From Letharia columbiana (taxonomy: Eukaryota > Ascomycota > Lecanoromycetes > Lecanorales > Parmeliaceae): DNA of 64,000 bases. Each line of letters starts with the position of its first letter. Position 1 is the stretch's first letter. The notes beneath the pieces were generated by a model. The model did no database searches and had not been told where the DNA came from. It worked only from the letters and a program-made list of their open reading frames with translations. Location: assembly GCF_014066305.1 (NCBI RefSeq), contig NW_023501113.1, forward strand, positions 1 through 64,000. Direction: 5' to 3'. Shown here piece by piece: positions 60,741 to 64,000 of the stretch. The position numbers and the translations under genes were made by a program.

Positions 60741-63422
60741 ATTTTTTTATCTTTATAACTAATAATAGCAATCGAAATTATATCTAGATCTTATAGTATA
60801 ATAGAAAACTATTTTAAAAATTATATATTTTATAACTAGTAACTAGCTATATAACTAGTCTAATTTTAAATAAATAAGTTTAAATTTATTAAAAATTTAT
60901 ATATACTAAAATTTTATAATAATTAATATCGTTAAATCTATAATATACGTAATTATACTATTATATCTAAAAAAACCCTTTATATTATTCGTATTTACTC
61001 GATATTTACTAAGTTATTACTTATTAATATACTTTTAAATAAATTTATAAATATTCTTTTTTTAATACTCTAGAGTTATAATATATATATATAGTTATAA
61101 AACGTATCTTTATATATTAGAACGTACTTTTAACGTATTAGAATATATTAAGAGATACTTTTAATATATTAGAGCGGCGATATAATATAGTATAACGAAG
61201 AGTTATAACGACGATAAGATATAGTAAATATCTCTATAAAGTATACTCGATAATAGATAGAATATATATATTATTTCGATTATAATAGTAGATATTTTTA
61301 ATAAATAGTCGTTATATTATAATAATAGTCGATATAAAAGAAAGTAATATAATAACGCTTTCTTTATAAATATAAATAAGATTTATTATTTAATTAATCG
61401 ATTAGCTTAAATAAAAATTAATAAAATAAAAATCGATTTCGCTTAACTTATCTTATTATTACTATACTCTATAATTACGCTTTCTATATATAATAAATAA
61501 TTAATTAAATCGTATAAGAAATATATCTATAATCGACTTATTAATAAATCTTTACGTATAAGACTAATAGATAATAATTAAGATAATTAAGATAAGATAA
61601 AAAGATATAGAAGAATAAGAGATATAAAATAACTATTTTTATCTCTTTAAAACTTATATACTAATTTCTAAATAGACTTAATATCTCGCTTACTTAATTA
61701 ATAACTTCGCTATTAAATAATTTATAATATTCTTTACTTCTTCGATAATAAGACTCTATCTTTATCTTCTATTAATAATATTATATATAATAAATAAAAA
61801 AGATTTACTCTATCGACGATATTTATTATTAATTTATATCTTAATATATAAACTTTAATCTTTTAGAAATCGATTATAGAAGAGATAAACTTCGATAGTA
61901 AGATTAATAATATAATAGACTCTAGATAAAGCGATATAAATAATAATAATAATAATACTCTTAGTAGTTATATTTATAATAATCTAATCGAGAATTAATT
62001 TTTAACTTTTATAAATAGTAATAGTATATATTAGAGTAAGAGGGATTTATATTTAAATATATATATTACTATTATACTCTTACTACTATATTCTTAATAG
62101 TATAAAAATTATATATCTTTTATTAATAAGAATAATAGCTTATTTACTATAGCTATCGACTTTAATAAAAATTATTATCGATATAATCTTAAAGAAATCT
62201 TAAATATTATTCGTCTAGAGAATTTAATATATTATTAATATCGTTTTATTAATTAATCTCTTATTAATATATAGATTTTATATTAATATAATCTTTACTC
62301 TTTTTAATAATAATACTTTATTATCGAGATTATTATAATTATTTAAACTCGCTTACTTAATATCTTTATCTATATTAATAATTTAAATATTTATAATTAA
62401 ACGCTTAAAAGACTTTAAATACTAAATATTATAGTTATTTATTTTATAATTAATAATATATAACTATAAAGTATTATAAAATAACTCTTACTCTATAATA
62501 TTAAGTTATTTCTTTATTTAAGTTATAAGCGATTACTAACTCGATATATTAATAGATTTATTATATAGTTAATTAAGAGTCTTATAAAATTAAATAGTCT
62601 TAAACGAGTTATCTTACTACTATATTATCTATAAAAAAAATATAATTTAATTAAATATTACGTATACTCGATAGCTAGTTAAAACGTTCTCGAAATTATA
62701 AGAAAGAGTATTATATAGAAAGATCGTAAGAATCGAAGAAAGCTATTTAAAATTATCGTAAAAAAGAATATTTATTTCTCTATAGAAGATATTAAGATTA
62801 TATCTAATTTAATATAATCGATAATCGATATAGTAAAGAATTTACGTACTTATTATCGATTTTTTATTAATAATTAATAATTAGTAATTTCGAAAGATCT
62901 TTTAAAGTCGAGATAGAGACTTATCTTTTAATTATTAAAAATCTCTCTTTATAAATAATAATAGTAGGCGATATAGAGTAAAATTATAAATTAAGTAAGC
63001 GACTATCTTAATAAGAGCTTCTCTTAGAATTAAATAGATCTTTTCTTAACTATATAAATCGTAGACTAGATATTTTAATATTATATTAATAACTTTCGAT
63101 TTTTTTATATTAGCTATATTATTAATATAAAAAAGAAATTAAGTTATATTATTTTATTAATAGTAACTTATAATTTAATTAAATACTTTTCTTTATTTAA
63201 TATTAAGAGTAATTAAATTACTAGTCTCGCTAAAACTCGCTAAAAATAAAGAATCGCTATTAACTATATTATAAACGAATTAAATATATAATATAGTCTT
63301 ATCGATATTAATAGCGAAATCTCTTTATAATTAATTATAGTTTAAATTCTCTAATCTATATTTTAAATTAATCTTAATTAAAACTATATCGCTATTATAA
63401 TATAGATTTTAAAGAGCTAATA
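60741..63422. other. RIP-degraded AT-rich DNA
   Basis: CpA and TpG depleted throughout. A plus-strand frame around 62,150-62,950 is somewhat more readable than its surroundings but matches no family I can name. No terminal repeats were found. Confidence 0.5.
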
Positions 63423-63580
63423 GCTTCTTTTCTAGTCGAAAAGATATAATATATTTTATAAGATATTTCATATTAAGTGATATTATATCGTATTCGAGAA
63501 TAAAATAAATAGAGTCGAGTATTATATTATTTTTCTAATATAAATTCGAGATGTTAACGGAATATCTTACGGTATAATAT
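63423..63580 (+). repeat. Dispersed repeat, direct copy of ~55,637-55,790
   Basis: tagtcgaaaagatataatat, cgtattcgagaataaaataa and attatatttttctaatataa-type text align base for base, with RIP-type differences. It ends at ggtataatat, exactly where the hAT end begins. Confidence 0.7.
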
Positions 63581-64000
63581 AAGGCGCCCGATAGTCCGAA
63601 CTACTAGTTCTGACGGTCGGACTAGTCTAAATTGAAGCTATATAAATAGTCCATAATCCGTTCAAAGTCTGAACTAGTCTAGATAATTTAGACTAGTCCC
63701 AGACTATTAGTCTACTTATACAAAGACTCTTTTAAAGCTTTCATTATATCGTCTTCTTCCAAAGCATCAATAATAGCATATAGATCTGCCTCCGTAAAGA
63801 TATTTAATCGAAATCATGACTTTAAACACTTCAATAGCTCAATGATCTCTGTCTTAAGACCATTTCTTTAATCTAACACCGTGTGCTTGGCTTCAGAAAA
63901 TACATATTCCGGCTCCGAGGACATAGTAGGAATTAAATAGATGTTAATGACCATCTTTAATAGTAGAGAATATCGAGCACGTTGCTAAGGTTTCAACTAT
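63581..64000 (-). mobile_element. hAT transposon, 3' end with transposase C-terminus (runs off the window)
   Basis: The minus strand from 64,000 down to a TAG at 63,712 reads the hAT C-terminal dimerisation region: IYLIPTMSSEPEYVFSEAKH (for SxPAxSxxxERVFSxA), RNGLKTEIIELLKCLKS and FTEADLYAIIDALEEDD. In-frame stops are at 63,868-63,870 (CAA to TAA type) and 63,814-63,816 (Trp to TGA). Beyond the stop, 63,590-63,710 holds repeated subterminal motifs (actagtct, gactagtcc, atagtccgaac), as hAT transposases bind. The likely terminus is near 63,581 (aaggcgcccgatagtccgaa). It is far less RIP-mutated than its neighbours. The rest of the element lies outside the window. Confidence 0.8.

Overview
The window looks like a filamentous ascomycete chromosome with a two-compartment structure. 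Most of it is very AT-rich DNA in which CpA and TpG are almost absent while CpG survives (many cgcg and tcga). That is the footprint of repeat-induced point mutation (RIP: CpA to TpA on either strand), which acts on duplicated DNA in Pezizomycotina. Short GC-normal islands are set into it, with fungal-type genes: small GT-AG introns with CTAAC-like branch points, and families found mainly in Pezizomycotina (DUF7580, DUF6594, double retropepsin-like proteins, ankyrin fragments). Species cannot be named from the sequence alone.

Layout. 1-13,400 is RIP-degraded repeat DNA with several tandem repeats and two decayed copies (8,450-12,335) of a repeat family called A here. 13,398-17,042 is an island of broken genes: an ankyrin fragment, a DUF7580 gene lacking its N-terminus, a coiled-coil reading frame on the minus strand, and a second ankyrin fragment. 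17,043-29,491 is bounded by a 129-bp terminal inverted repeat. Inside it lies a Ty3/gypsy retroelement (18,676-27,904, minus), and one LTR of that is split by a ~1.84-kb inverted-repeat element, giving three nested insertions. 29,492-32,560 is an island with the one gene I could assemble completely, a four-exon DUF6594 membrane protein. 32,561-34,961 is RIP-degraded and holds a miniature LTR-type element. 34,962-36,900 is a much less mutated copy of family A. It abuts a second Ty3/gypsy element (36,901-43,667, plus) that lacks most of its 5' LTR.

43,670-47,100 has inverted minisatellite segments on either side of a reversed, VNTR-expanded copy of family A. 47,100-52,660 is an island with a two-domain retropepsin-like gene (one intron, one late frameshift) and the C-terminal half of a protein kinase. 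52,661-59,230 is RIP-degraded and includes a Ty1/copia RT-RNase H remnant (minus). 59,230-60,740 is a GC-normal stretch without a convincing gene, entered through an array of GGGGTATGA-type motifs. 60,741-63,580 is RIP-degraded again. From 63,581 the right edge holds the 3' end of a hAT transposon.

There is no operon logic here. The common thread is genome defence: the same families appear in lightly and heavily mutated form, and the surviving genes sit in the small gaps between silenced transposons.
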